The notes: generated from the sequence alone by a model not told the origin. A stretch of DNA of 64,000 nt from CAYUZU01 sp964448675 (GCA_964448675.1 CAYUZU010000013.1:1-64000), one strand, 5' to 3'. Shown: positions 16,633 to 25,988, counted from the stretch's first letter. A program made the numbers and translations.

Positions 16633-17562
16633 ATGCAGGCAATTGTGGCCAAGCCCCGGGGATTCTGTGCCGGCGTCGAGCGCGCCACGCGCGCCGTGGA
16701 GATGGCGCTGGAAGCCTATGGCCCGCCCGTCTATGTGCGCAAGGAGATCGTGCACAACCGGCACGTGGTGGATCGCCTGCGGGCCCTCGGCGCCGTCTTC
16801 GTCGAAGAGCTCGACGAGGTCCCCGCCGGCGCCGTCACCATCCTCTCGGCCCACGGCTCGCCGCCGTCGGTCTACGAAGAGGCCCAGCGCCGCGAACTGC
16901 GCGTGATTGACGCGACCTGCCCGCTGGTGCGCAAGGTCCACGTCGAGGTGCGCCGCTACGTCAAGCGCGGCTACCACATCATCCTCATCGGCCACGCCGG
17001 CCACGACGAAGTCATCGGCACCATGGGCCAGGCCCCCGACGTCACCACCCTGGTGCAGACCCCCACGGACGTCGACGCCCTCTCGCTCGGCCCCGAGGAG
17101 AAAGGCGTCATCCTCACGCAGACCACGCTCAGCCAGGACGACACCCAGGCCATCGTCGACCGCCTGCGCGAGCGTTTCCCCCAGCTCGAAATGCCCTCGT
17201 CCGACGACATCTGCTACGCCACCCAGAATCGCCAGAACGCCGTGAAGGAAATCGCGCCGCGCATCGACCTGCTGCTGGTCGTCGGCTCGCAGAACTCGTC
17301 CAACTCGCGCCGGCTGACGGAGGTCGCCCGCGCCCGCGGCGTGACGTCTTACCTCATCGACGGCCCCGACAACATCGAACCCGCCTGGCTCGACAACGTG
17401 CAGCGCGTCGGCGTCACCTCCGGCGCCAGCGCCCCCGAGGACATCGTGCAGGGCGTGCTCGCGTATCTCCGCGCCCGCGGCATCGCGGCGGTCGACGAGG
17501 TCGACGCCCCCGACGAAGGCGTCACCTTCACCCTGCCGCAACTGCCGACCGCTACGCGCTGA
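16633..17562 (+). CDS. ispH: 4-hydroxy-3-methylbut-2-enyl diphosphate reductase IspH
   Basis: 309 residues, the normal length for IspH, the last enzyme of the MEP isoprenoid pathway. It reduces HMBPP to IPP and DMAPP with a [4Fe-4S] cluster. The three cluster cysteines are in GFCAGVERA (Cys12), DATCPLV and DDICYATQNRQ. Substrate-binding motifs IVHN, SAHGSPP, GHAGHDEV and VVGSQNSSNSRRL, and TSGASAPE near the end, are intact. The start at ATG 16633 matches the family start. It is convergent with the alpha/beta hydrolase, with only 4 bp between stops. Confidence 0.96.
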   Translation: MQAIVAKPRGFCAGVERATRAVEMALEAYGPPVYVRKEIVHNRHVVDRLRALGAVFVEELDEVPAGAVTILSAHGSPPSVYEEAQRRELRVIDATCPLVRKVHVEVRRYVKRGYHIILIGHAGHDEVIGTMGQAPDVTTLVQTPTDVDALSLGPEEKGVILTQTTLSQDDTQAIVDRLRERFPQLEMPSSDDICYATQNRQNAVKEIAPRIDLLLVVGSQNSSNSRRLTEVARARGVTSYLIDGPDNIEPAWLDNVQRVGVTSGASAPEDIVQGVLAYLRARGIAAVDEVDAPDEGVTFTLPQLPTATR

Positions 17563-17566
17563 GCAG

Positions 17567-18343
17567 CTACGTCGCCCCATCCAGGTAGCGCCGCGCCCAG
17601 CCCGCGACCAGCTCCGCCACGTAGCGCGCGTCCGCTTCGCGCTCGATCAGCAGGTGATCCGCCCCGTCGAGACTGATGAAGCTCTTCGGGTGCCGGGCCG
17701 CCTCGAAGATCCGCTGGGCATGGGCAATATCCACCACGTCATCATCAGGCGAATGAAAAACGAGCAGCGGCTTGCCCAGCGCACGTATGTCCGCGGCGAC
17801 ATTGTGCTGGCGCAGGTCATCCAGCAGTTGCCCCTTGATCCGCACCGGCCGCCCCATCACCTGCACCTCCGCCGCCGCGTCGGGCTCCAGCGCCGGCGTC
17901 TGCCGCGACAGGAAGGCATGCAGGTGGCCGGTCTCACTGGGGGCCGCGATGGTCGACACCGCGACCACCTCGGGAATCCGCCCTGCCGCCACCAGCGCCG
18001 CCGTCCCACCCAGGCTGTGCCCAATCATGATCTTCGGCGCTTCGTGCTGTTCGCGCAGGTACGCGGCCGCCGCCACCAGGTCCGCGAGATTCGAGGTGAA
18101 GTTCGTGTCGGCGAACTCGCCGCCGCTCTCGCCCAGGCCGGTGAAATCGAAGCGCAGCACGGCGATGCGCTTGTCGTTGAGCTCGCGGCTGATCCAGTTC
18201 GCCGCCTTGAGATCCTTGGTGCAGGTGAAACAGTGGGCGAAGATCGCGTAGGCAAGCGGCCGGTCTGCTGGAATGTCCAGGCGACCCACGATGGGGTGTC
18301 CCAGCGACCCGGCGAATTCGACACGTTGGCGTTTGGGAAACAT
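17567..18343 (-). CDS. Alpha/beta hydrolase
   Basis: 258 residues. The nucleophile elbow is GHSLGG (Ser110), the acid is in HSPDDDVV (Asp200/201) and the His in DGADHLL (His230). The sequence resembles the hydrolase half of bifunctional hydrolase/OsmC proteins (FAHCFTCTKDLKAANWI, LRFDFTGLGESGGEF) but carries no OsmC domain. It is probably a cytoplasmic esterase or acyl hydrolase of unknown substrate. The catalytic triad is complete. Confidence 0.85.
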   Translation of the reverse strand: MFPKRQRVEFAGSLGHPIVGRLDIPADRPLAYAIFAHCFTCTKDLKAANWISRELNDKRIAVLRFDFTGLGESGGEFADTNFTSNLADLVAAAAYLREQHEAPKIMIGHSLGGTAALVAAGRIPEVVAVSTIAAPSETGHLHAFLSRQTPALEPDAAAEVQVMGRPVRIKGQLLDDLRQHNVAADIRALGKPLLVFHSPDDDVVDIAHAQRIFEAARHPKSFISLDGADHLLIEREADARYVAELVAGWARRYLDGAT

Positions 18344-18379
18344 GGCGTTTGGGGGTCTTCAGTTTTCGGGTCTCGGTCT

Positions 18380-18565
18380 TCAGTACAAGATAGCTGGCCG
18401 TCGCCCGCTGGCAGCTCTCCGCCGGGCGCGACGCTCGATCGCGGCCTTGTCGTTCTTGCGCCGCTGAAGGGCGCGTTGCGGCACGGCAGCACCGTTCCGC
18501 GGCCGCCACACGCGGCGCTTGCGCCCGGCACGCGCAGTGACTGCCACCCGGACTGAATCCGTCAT
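18380..18565 (-). CDS. Possible small Arg-rich protein
   Basis: 61 residues, very basic (MTDSVRVAVTARAGRKRRVW ... RRKNDKAAIERRARRR). It sits 36 bp upstream of the hydrolase on the same strand. There is no clear Shine-Dalgarno and no family match. It may be chance coding in GC-rich DNA. Confidence 0.25.
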   Translation of the reverse strand: MTDSVRVAVTARAGRKRRVWRPRNGAAVPQRALQRRKNDKAAIERRARRRAASGRRPAILY

Positions 18566-18800
18566 ATCTGCCCGGCGGTCATCCGGTCCTGCATTATAGG
18601 CACCAACCGCCGGCACGGCGCGGGCGTTATCGGCAACACGGGGACCACCAGACGCCGCCACCGACCGCCTTACGCGTGTCTATCGGAATCTGTTTAACAG
18701 CCCCACCGATTCGGACGATGCGTCGTACGGACGGGAGCAGCCGACTCGTGGGTCGGCCTCCGGCACATGGCAAGCGTTCAGGCGAAGACCGAGGTAGCCC

Positions 18801-19973
18801 ATGAACAGCACATCGCGGCAGAACAAGCGACCCGACGACGCGGGATTCACGCTGACGTCGGCGACCCCCGGGACGGGGTTGCGCGACAGCCAGGCGACCG
18901 GAACACAGGAACGTCCGGAGAAGTGGAAGCGACTGTGTGAGGACCTGTCCGAGCGGGCCGAAGCGCTGCGCAAGATGCGCGAAGAGCTCGAGCCGCGGGC
19001 GGCGGCGCTGGATCAGCGTGCCGACGAGTTGGAGAAGCGTGCCGCCACGATCGAGCAACAGGCCAGCAGCTATCGCCAGGTGCTCGAGGCGGAGCACCGG
19101 CGCCGCGTGGCCGACCTGGAAACGCGCGCTGCCGAGATCGCCGAGGGCGAGAAACGCGCCCAGGCCCTGGCCGCCGAGCTCGAGCGGGCCACGCTGGAGA
19201 TGCAGGCTTGCGAAGCCGACCTCGATGAGCGCGCCGCCCAGCTCGAAGAGCTGAAGGCCGAGCTCGATCGCCGAGGTGCGAAACTCGACAAGCGGCAGAG
19301 CGCGCTGACGACGATCCAGGACGAGCTGAACGAACAGCAGCGGGCCGTCGAGCGCCGGGGGATCGAGCTGGAGGGGCGCACGGAGACGCTCCGCGCGGAG
19401 GCGAAGCAAGTCGCCGACCAGAAGCGCGCCGTCGAAGCGTTGCGCAACGAGGTCGAGGCGCGCAGCCGCGACGTCGAGAAGCAGGCGCAGGAGCTGGAAG
19501 AGCTGCGGCAAAAGCAGGCCGCGGAGATCGAGCAGCAGAAGCAGGCCCTCTCCGCCGGACTGGCGGAGCTGCGCGAAGGCCGCGAGCAACTGACGCGTCG
19601 GGCGGCGGACCTGGAGGACTGGAAGCGCTCGCTGGAGAACAACGCCGCCAATCTTCAGCAGCAGCAGACTGCGCTCGAACGGCGTGAGCGGGCGTTGCAG
19701 CGGCGTACCAGCGAGCTGGCGGTGCGTGAACGCGACGTCGCGACGCGCACGAAGGACCTGGAGCAACACCAGGCGGGGTTCGACGGACGCGTGGTCGCGA
19801 TGGCGCGGTGGATTCGCCAGTACGTGCGCAACACCAAGCCGTCGCGCGAAGTCCCGACCGTCGACACGAGCTCACTCCGTGGCATGACGAGTTCGGTCAT
19901 GGAGAGCGAAACGGTCGACTTCGCCCCGGGCGCCAACGCGGAGCTGTCGCCGAGCGAAGACGACGCGGGCTAG
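18801..19973 (+). CDS. Long coiled-coil protein
   Basis: 390 residues with no signal peptide and no membrane segment. Residues about 40-330 form one almost continuous coiled coil rich in Glu, Arg, Ala and Gln (LSERAEALRKMREELEPRAA, RGAKLDKRQSALTTIQDELN, RREQ-type heptads). The flanks are Ser/Thr-rich and probably disordered; the tail is acidic (AELSPSEDDAG). It is probably a cytoplasmic filament or scaffold. Sequence alone does not give a partner. Start ATG 18801 is followed by a Ser/Thr-rich head. Confidence 0.7.
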   Translation: MNSTSRQNKRPDDAGFTLTSATPGTGLRDSQATGTQERPEKWKRLCEDLSERAEALRKMREELEPRAAALDQRADELEKRAATIEQQASSYRQVLEAEHRRRVADLETRAAEIAEGEKRAQALAAELERATLEMQACEADLDERAAQLEELKAELDRRGAKLDKRQSALTTIQDELNEQQRAVERRGIELEGRTETLRAEAKQVADQKRAVEALRNEVEARSRDVEKQAQELEELRQKQAAEIEQQKQALSAGLAELREGREQLTRRAADLEDWKRSLENNAANLQQQQTALERRERALQRRTSELAVRERDVATRTKDLEQHQAGFDGRVVAMARWIRQYVRNTKPSREVPTVDTSSLRGMTSSVMESETVDFAPGANAELSPSEDDAG

Positions 19974-20085
19974 CTGCTAGCAGCCCGGTACCGCGCCGCT
20001 GGAAGCCGTGCGATTTCGCGGGACTTGACCCGTCAAACGCAGGGGCTGTACGCCGTATGGAACCACTCAGGACCAGCGGTTTCCT

Positions 20086-20742
20086 TTAGAACTCGTAGTA
20101 CACAACCGACGTAAGTCCGGAATCAACGTGGAAGTTCTGGTTCTCAAGCAGGACCTCGCCAGTGTTGAGATCCAGCAACTGGAAAAAGGTCACGTATCCC
20201 CACCCGACATCACCAAGACTGTAGGTTTCCATCCACTGGGACTTTGGCTGCAAAACCACGGTCTCGCTATGGAACTCTATGGACACACGGACATTCTGAA
20301 TATCGTCGCTGTTGTTGGTTATCGTCACGCGCACGCGGCCGTCCCGGTCCGCGTCGTCATTATTCCCGCCACTCGACCCGGAAGAGTCACCGGCCCCACC
20401 GGTAGTCGTGTTATCGCCAGAAGTGCCTGACCCGCCCGAAGGGCTCGACTGACCAGACCCGCCGGGTCCACCGGACTGACTCGATCCCCCGGAACTCCCG
20501 CCGTGGTTGGATCCTGTCCATCCTCCCGAGCTACCGCTCCCGCCTGCATTGTATTGGTCGATACCGAGTCCCGGACTGAATCCGCCAAGTCCGTCAAGTC
20601 CGTACCCTGAGCCCTGCAGCACGTCAGAGGCGATCTCCATTAGTGACCCCACCGGAACGTCACCACAGCCAAGAGCACTTGCCAAGAAGACACTCAGCAC
20701 AACCAGACTTCCCCACACTCCCGCTCGACGATGAACTCGCAT
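20086..20742 (-). CDS. Gly/Ser-rich lipoprotein
   Basis: 218 residues from ATG 20742. The signal peptide ends in a lipobox (SALGC, Cys about 26). Residues about 65-135 are a Gly/Ser/Asn-rich low-complexity linker (GGSGSSGGWTGSNHGGSSGG and similar). The C-terminal 80 residues are a beta domain (VRVTITNNSDDIQNVRVSIE, then FHVDSGLTSVVYYEF) like a small immunoglobulin-type fold. It is probably displayed on the outer surface on a flexible stalk. Codon use is less GC-biased than in its neighbours, and the gene-free region next to it is also lower in GC. Confidence 0.68.
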   Translation of the reverse strand: MRVHRRAGVWGSLVVLSVFLASALGCGDVPVGSLMEIASDVLQGSGYGLDGLGGFSPGLGIDQYNAGGSGSSGGWTGSNHGGSSGGSSQSGGPGGSGQSSPSGGSGTSGDNTTTGGAGDSSGSSGGNNDDADRDGRVRVTITNNSDDIQNVRVSIEFHSETVVLQPKSQWMETYSLGDVGWGYVTFFQLLDLNTGEVLLENQNFHVDSGLTSVVYYEF

Positions 20743-21421
20743 GGTCTGAACTCCGCTTAACTCACAACCCAAGCACAAGCTGCTTCCATCCACCGGTCCC
20801 ACTCGATCACGAGGATGCTCCCTCGTTGACTCAGGAAAGCAAATCGCTATTCGTCCTGACCTGTAGGCGGCGTCAAACAACATCAGGAAACCTCTGCCTG
20901 GCCACCGCGATCCGGACCTGACAGTTGGTGCAGACAGGTGCCTGAATCAGAGTAGCTGTGAGACGCCGAGAGAGCGCAAAATCGCTCGCTGCCCCTCCTA
21001 TATTCAGAGATCGCCCCCTCCATCCCTCCCTGACCGGAGCGCCCTCACCAAGCCAAGTAAGCAGCGGTAGAGCGGAAGTGGCGAATTGCTAATAATCGTA
21101 CCCGATTCTCCGGCATCGAGTCAATCCTTCGTCTTCCTCAAACGGGATTGTCGAAAGGTGACCATCAAGTCGCCCAGGCGAACCCGCGCACCACTGGGCG
21201 GTAGCATTATTGGACTTGCTCTACGACTTGAGGTCCGTTTGGGGCGCAGGCAATTCCGCGCCGCACCCGTGCGAGCGGTAGAACTGCGCAATCGAGCATC
21301 GTGCAACCGCGGTAATCACTTCAGGCGACGCGCTTGAGCCGGACGCCGCCTCGTGCCGCGGCACAAGCCGGCGTTGGCGTTCCCCACCGCCACTGGGCGA
21401 CCGGCAAAACCCGCCCCTCGC
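20743..21421. other. 679-bp region without a supportable gene, lower GC
   Basis: Base composition is visibly less GC-rich here than in the flanks. Short frames on both strands (for example minus 21121..21306, containing GARVRLGDLMVTFRQSRLRK) could be a decayed gene, but none has a ribosome-binding site or a recognisable domain. It must contain the upstream region of the lipoprotein gene at 20742. Confidence 0.45.
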
Positions 21422-22690
21422 TCACGACACCCGGCGTCGCTGGCGGGCGGCGAACTCGGGCGCTTCGCGGATGCACGTGCCGAGGATCTTCAGTGATTGT
21501 CCGAATGCGGCCCAGCCGGTCTTGTGCAGTTCCGCCGGCTCGGCGCCGACGTCGGGGTAACCCTGCTCATCGGGCCGCACATTCTCCCAACTGCGGAAAA
21601 GCCGGCCCCACTCACTGTCCAGCACGTCGTGCATGATCCGCCTCGCCCGCGTCGGATACCAGAACGAGTCGTGGTACAACACGCTCGCGATATACGCCCA
21701 CGGGGCCAGCACCGTCTTGAGCGACCACTCGATCGGCCCCTTCAGCGGCCCCCAGTAGATCTGGTGCTGCATTCGGCTGGCAAAGGTCATCTTGCGGAAC
21801 GGCCCGGCGAAATTCCAGTTCTGACGCGCCGCCTCCTGATCCCCAACGATCTCGATCTGGCGTGGGTCGCCGACGCCCAGCCCGTGTTCATGCGCCAGTC
21901 GGATGTACTTGATCGCCATCGGGTCGAAGCCCATCAGCTTGGCCGCAACGGCGTCAATCGCGGTCTGATCCGCACTGGCCAGGATGACGTTCTTCACGTG
22001 CGGCACCATGCAGCGCGGGCCGGGCCCGTCCCCGGCGAACGTGCCGTCCATCACTGCGAAAACGCCGCGGTGGATCTTCTTCTGAATCATCAGCAGGTCG
22101 ACGAGCGTCTCGTGAATTACCGGGTGTGTCCAGTGCCGCCGCTCGTTGAGCAGCCCGCCGAATGCGTTCTTCATCGCGCCGGTCGTCGTGGTGAACACGT
22201 GCGTCTTGACCGTGGGCAAGTGGATGATGTTCTCGCCGATGAACCGCCGCGGGATCATGAACCCGTTGGGATACACCTCGTTGAGGCACAGGAAGTCCTT
22301 GGTCAGGTCGCCGACGGCGTCCTTGACGTTGATCCACTCCTCACCTTCGTAGAGATGAACATTGCGGAGCTTGTGGTCCTCAATGACATTGATCTGCTTG
22401 TTCTCGCGCTCGCCAAGGTGAGCGTCGATCACGACCGTGCGGTTGTGGCAGCCGTGGATCAGGTTCGGGTCGTACCCGTCGGCCTTCAGCGCCCGGATCA
22501 CGCCTTCGAGCTGCCACGGGACGGTCGAGCTGCCGGGGAAGAAGAAGTGCCACGAGATATTGATCTTGAGCGCCGTGTCGACCGTCCTGTCGACCGTCTC
22601 TTGATAACCTGCGAGATTAATGAGTTCGTGGTAGTCCCGCAGGACCGTTGAGGGCGATGTTTTTAGGACCGCAACCTTGGCTTTCGTCAT
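21422..22690 (-). CDS. DUF362-domain protein
   Basis: 422 residues from ATG 22690 (MTKAKVAVLKTSP). The DUF362 pattern is clear: ALKINISWHFFFPGSSTVPW at the start, IHLPTVKTHVFTTTTGAMKN in the middle, and AVMDGTFAGDGPGPR with ILASADQTAIDAVAAKLMGF later. DUF362 is a widespread uncharacterised family, sometimes fused to ferredoxin domains; no 4Fe-4S motif is present here. It has no signal peptide. It is divergent from the HD-GYP gene with 299 bp between them. Confidence 0.85.
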   Translation of the reverse strand: MTKAKVAVLKTSPSTVLRDYHELINLAGYQETVDRTVDTALKINISWHFFFPGSSTVPWQLEGVIRALKADGYDPNLIHGCHNRTVVIDAHLGERENKQINVIEDHKLRNVHLYEGEEWINVKDAVGDLTKDFLCLNEVYPNGFMIPRRFIGENIIHLPTVKTHVFTTTTGAMKNAFGGLLNERRHWTHPVIHETLVDLLMIQKKIHRGVFAVMDGTFAGDGPGPRCMVPHVKNVILASADQTAIDAVAAKLMGFDPMAIKYIRLAHEHGLGVGDPRQIEIVGDQEAARQNWNFAGPFRKMTFASRMQHQIYWGPLKGPIEWSLKTVLAPWAYIASVLYHDSFWYPTRARRIMHDVLDSEWGRLFRSWENVRPDEQGYPDVGAEPAELHKTGWAAFGQSLKILGTCIREAPEFAARQRRRVS

Positions 22691-22989
22691 TCCCTGACTC
22701 CGAATCTTCGGGCATCGATCGTGCGCTGCACGCATCACGCCGCGGGCTCATCCTCACGGCGCGCGAACGTCTATCCCGACACGCGCCGCATGATCTTATG
22801 GGGCAGACGGCGGGCCGTCCTCGGCCGCGCGGCATCGCCCGCGCAGATGATGTCACGGCGCCCGCCAAGCGCGGCCCTGTCAAGTATCGTGATTCACCGC
22901 ACTTACGCAACCGATACTCGACCGGGACCGTCAGGGGCGGCCGGGGACCGGGCCACGGGGGTCTGGGGCACTGAAGGGAGGCACGAATC

Positions 22990-24480
22990 ATGGGTGCTGT
23001 AAGCGAAGACATCCAGCGCCAGCTGGAGCTCAGCGGTATCGGGGGCGTCTTGTGCACATCGTCGCAAGCGGGCTACATGCCGATCCCGCTGCGCTACACG
23101 CCGGCCAAGGCACTCGATGGGCTGGGCGTGTACCTGCGCAATGAGGATCGGAACGGGCCGGGCCACGAGAACTTCACGCTCTATCGCGCCGCCGCGGTGG
23201 ACTTCTCCGCCGAAGACCGCCGGCGGCTGCTCAAGAACGGCGTCCGCTGCGTATACATCCGCATGGCCGATCACGCGTGCTTCCGCGCGCAGGCCGAGAC
23301 GTCGATCCTCGAAGCGGTGCAGGATCCGACCAAGGCCACGTCGGAGAAAGCCGCCCTGCTCTACGAGACGAGCATCGAACTGGTCAACGAGCTCGTCGCC
23401 GAGCCGGACCTCGACGCCCACCACGGTCGCATCCAGCACGTGTCGCGGGCGATCACGACCGTCGTGCTGAGCGACAAGCGGGCGTTTGACCACCTGTTCG
23501 AGACTTCCCACCACGACTACTACACCGCCACGCACATGGTGAACGTCGGCACCTGGATGGTGTCACTGGCATACGAGCTCGGCTACACCGACCCGGAAGA
23601 CCTGACCCGTATCTGCCAGGCGGGCATGCTGCACGACATCGGCAAGCTGTTCGTCGCGCCGGCCGTGCTCAACAAAGCCGAAAAACTGACGAACGACGAG
23701 TGGAAGCGCATCCAGGCCCACCCGAAACTCGGCTTCGAGCACCTGCAGTTCAACGACAGCATCCCCACCATGGTGCGCGAGGTCTGCCGGCAGCATCACG
23801 AGAAAATCGACGGCAGCGGCTACCCCGACCGCCGCAAAGGCGAAGAGATCACCCGCGTCGCCCGCATCTGCGCCGTCGTCGACTCGTTCGACGCCATGAC
23901 GGCGTTGCGGCCGTTCAAGCAGAACTCGCTGTCGGTATCCGACGCCATCCTCGAACTCAAGCGTTGCGCCGGCACCCACTTCGATCCGGAGGTCGTCGAC
24001 GCCTGGATCCGACTGGTTGGCCGCGTCGACGACCAGAAACTCGAGGAAGCGCTCCACCCCGCTGCGGAGCAGACCGGCCAGAAAAACCGCCGTCGCTACA
24101 AACGCTTCTGCTGCAGTTGCGACGCCAAGGTGCACCCGCTCGCGGGGACGCCGAAGGGTACGTGGCAGGAAGGGCCGCCGCTGCACGTCCGGGTGCACAA
24201 CGTGTCGCGCCACGGCCTCGGCCTGCTCAGCAGCGAGGCCATCACGCCCGGCACCCACGTCCGCGTCTACATGCAGGCCGCCAAGCCGGGCGCCAAGAAC
24301 AAACGCCTCCACGGCCAGATCGTCCGCTGTCGCTCGCACGACGACGGCCGCCACGAGATCGGCGTCGAACTCTTCCCGGCGGGCTGCAGTGCCGACAAAC
24401 CACAACCCGCGGCGACCACGACCGAAAACCTCGCAGCGCCACCGGCCGCCGTGCAACAGGCCGCCCCACCCGCGCCGTAG
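22990..24480 (+). CDS. HD-GYP phosphodiesterase with C-terminal PilZ domain
   Basis: 496 residues; ATG 22990 follows AAGGGAGGC. Residues about 175-330 form an HD-GYP domain: HDIGK (about 215), QHHEKIDGSGYP (about 268-279) and DSFDAMTA. HD-GYP enzymes hydrolyse the second messenger c-di-GMP. Residues about 365-470 form a PilZ domain (RRRYKRF as the RxxxR motif, NVSRHGLG as the D/NxSxxG motif), a c-di-GMP receptor. The N-terminal 170 residues are a small sensor-like domain without membrane segments. Enzyme and receptor in one chain suggest self-regulated signalling. The C-terminal 30 residues are Ala/Pro-rich. Confidence 0.88.
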   Translation: MGAVSEDIQRQLELSGIGGVLCTSSQAGYMPIPLRYTPAKALDGLGVYLRNEDRNGPGHENFTLYRAAAVDFSAEDRRRLLKNGVRCVYIRMADHACFRAQAETSILEAVQDPTKATSEKAALLYETSIELVNELVAEPDLDAHHGRIQHVSRAITTVVLSDKRAFDHLFETSHHDYYTATHMVNVGTWMVSLAYELGYTDPEDLTRICQAGMLHDIGKLFVAPAVLNKAEKLTNDEWKRIQAHPKLGFEHLQFNDSIPTMVREVCRQHHEKIDGSGYPDRRKGEEITRVARICAVVDSFDAMTALRPFKQNSLSVSDAILELKRCAGTHFDPEVVDAWIRLVGRVDDQKLEEALHPAAEQTGQKNRRRYKRFCCSCDAKVHPLAGTPKGTWQEGPPLHVRVHNVSRHGLGLLSSEAITPGTHVRVYMQAAKPGAKNKRLHGQIVRCRSHDDGRHEIGVELFPAGCSADKPQPAATTTENLAAPPAAVQQAAPPAP

Positions 24481-24498
24481 CACGGGTGGGGCTCGTTG

Positions 24499-24527
24499 GG
24501 CCCGCGGCCTCGGGCATCCCGCGGGCC
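24499..24527. terminator. Hairpin between convergent genes
   Basis: GGCCCGCGG (24499..24507) pairs perfectly with CCGCGGGCC (24519..24527) around an 11-nt loop. It lies between the stops at 24480 and 24552 and could terminate both transcripts. No T tract follows. Confidence 0.45.
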
Positions 24528-24551
24528 ACGCCTGCGCCCCGCTCACCAAGG

Positions 24552-25094
24552 TCAGCGGCGGATGTAGCGGACCCGCACCGGCCGGCGAATCTCGACGTGG
24601 CGGCTGCGCGTCGTCGCCCGCACCACCCCACCGTACCGCGTTCGCCCGCTCGCCTGCGATATCGCGCTGCCGCGGTGGCCGTGCGTGCCGGTGCTCGCAC
24701 CACCACTCACCGCCACCGTCCGCTCACCGCCGCCACGGGCGGTCACACGTCCGACGCTGTGCGACAGGTCGCCGCGGCGATTGATGCTGACGTTGAAGTT
24801 GCTCCCGAAGGCCGGGCCTCGCTGCGGCGCGATCGCGGTGCTCAGCGAGAAGGAGAGCCCGTCGCGGTCGAGCCCCAGCGCCACGCCGCGTGCGAGGTTG
24901 ATCCGGCCCGTTCTGGTGTCCGTTCTGGCGAAGCCGACGTCGCCACGATAGTGGGCGGTGGCCGCCGCATTGCCCGCGTGGCCGCCACCCGTCGCCGTCG
25001 CCGAGGTATCCGCGTCGCTGGCCAGCAGGGTCGGCGTACCCATCAGCAGGAAAGCGGCCAGCGTCATCCAGGTTCGATTCGTGCTGCGATTCAT
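24552..25094 (-). CDS. Exported Gly/Ser/Thr-rich protein of unknown function
   Basis: 180 residues. The signal peptide is MNRSTNRTWMTLAAFLLMGT with cleavage near LLAS. The mature part alternates small residues in strand-like runs (DGLSFSLSTAIAP, FGSNFNVSINRRGDLSHSVG, TVAVSGGASTGTHGHRGSAI) and ends in a basic tail (RPVRVRYIRR). It shares a style and position with the next gene 25232..25951, with 137 bp between them, and may be a partner. No family is recognised. Confidence 0.6.
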   Translation of the reverse strand: MNRSTNRTWMTLAAFLLMGTPTLLASDADTSATATGGGHAGNAAATAHYRGDVGFARTDTRTGRINLARGVALGLDRDGLSFSLSTAIAPQRGPAFGSNFNVSINRRGDLSHSVGRVTARGGGERTVAVSGGASTGTHGHRGSAISQASGRTRYGGVVRATTRSRHVEIRRPVRVRYIRR

Positions 25095-25231
25095 GGCTTA
25101 TTCTCCCGAGGTTGGGGGCCTTCGTGTTAACCGATATCTGAACGCGACCTTGTGCCACGGCTCTGTGCGCCGTGCTTGATGCGACACGGCGCCCCGCCGA
25201 CCGTCGACGGGGCGCCGGCCGAGCCAGGCCC

Positions 25232-25951
25232 TTACGGGCGAATCTCGATCACCGACACGTTCGACCGGCTGCGGCCGAAGAAGCTCGAACGACTCTCGGC
25301 GCGGACCTTGGCCCGGCTGTGCCGCAGGTAGCCACTGTGGCTGATGCCGACGCCGTCCGAGGCGGCATACGCGTGGTACCGGGCGGCGCTGAGCACACTC
25401 GATCGGCTGCGCGACACGCCGCCGTACGTCATGGCCTGGGACGCGCTGTTGCTCGACGCGTCGCCGGCCCATTCGCCGCGGCTGACCGCGTCGCTGTCAC
25501 TGATCGCCAGGCCGTACTCACTGAGCGCGGTCGACACCGATCGGCTGTGCGCCCTGCCAAAGAACGTCCCGCGCGACGTTGCGCGACTGTTGCTGATCGC
25601 CGTGCCACCGATCGTGGCCGCGATGCTCTCGCTGTCGGCGATCGCACTGCCGCCGAAACGGCCGCGCGCATCGGCCAGCGAGTTACTCAGCGCCAGACCA
25701 CGGTCGGCGATGGCGACGGACCGACTGCTGGCGTAGCCGTTGCGATGGCCGTAGGCGTCGCTGTTGGCCACGGCGCGTCCGCCGTTCGTCGCACCGGCGA
25801 CGGCGAGCGAATCACTGTTGCCGCGCGCCGTTGCAGTGGCACTGGCACTGCCGCCATTGGACGAGGTGGAAACCGCGGTCGCTTCGGCGGCAAGGGTAGT
25901 GGTCGTCCAGGTGAGCATCATCAGGGTCGAAGTTGCGAGCAGGCGTTTCAT
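25232..25951 (-). CDS. Exported protein with ~31-residue Ser/Ala-rich repeats
   Basis: 239 residues; ATG 25951 has AAGGAG upstream and a signal peptide (MKRLLATSTLMMLTWTTTTLAA). The body is at least four imperfect repeats of about 31 residues with the pattern G-x-A-(I/L)-S-(N/D)-S-x-A, then R-G-x-(F/W)-x-G-x-A, then S-x-S. Examples begin GLALSNSLADARGRFGG, GTAISNSRATSRGTFFGR and GLAISDSDAVSRGEWAGD. Alternating small and polar residues with a fixed period suggest a beta-solenoid or beta-roll, as in adhesins. It is divergent from an ECF sigma factor and has a 17-bp palindrome just upstream. Confidence 0.62.
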   Translation of the reverse strand: MKRLLATSTLMMLTWTTTTLAAEATAVSTSSNGGSASATATARGNSDSLAVAGATNGGRAVANSDAYGHRNGYASSRSVAIADRGLALSNSLADARGRFGGSAIADSESIAATIGGTAISNSRATSRGTFFGRAHSRSVSTALSEYGLAISDSDAVSRGEWAGDASSNSASQAMTYGGVSRSRSSVLSAARYHAYAASDGVGISHSGYLRHSRAKVRAESRSSFFGRSRSNVSVIEIRP

Positions 25952-25971
25952 GGTATTTCTCCTTGGTCAGG

Positions 25972-25988
25972 GGGCGAGCTGCTCGCCC
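25972..25988. promoter_or_regulatory. 17-bp palindrome, possible operator
   Basis: GGGCGAGC-T-GCTCGCCC is a perfect inverted repeat 20 bp upstream of the repeat-protein start and 128 bp upstream of the divergent sigma-factor start. It could be an operator or, in RNA, a hairpin near the ribosome-binding site. There is no direct evidence for a binding protein. Confidence 0.35.
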
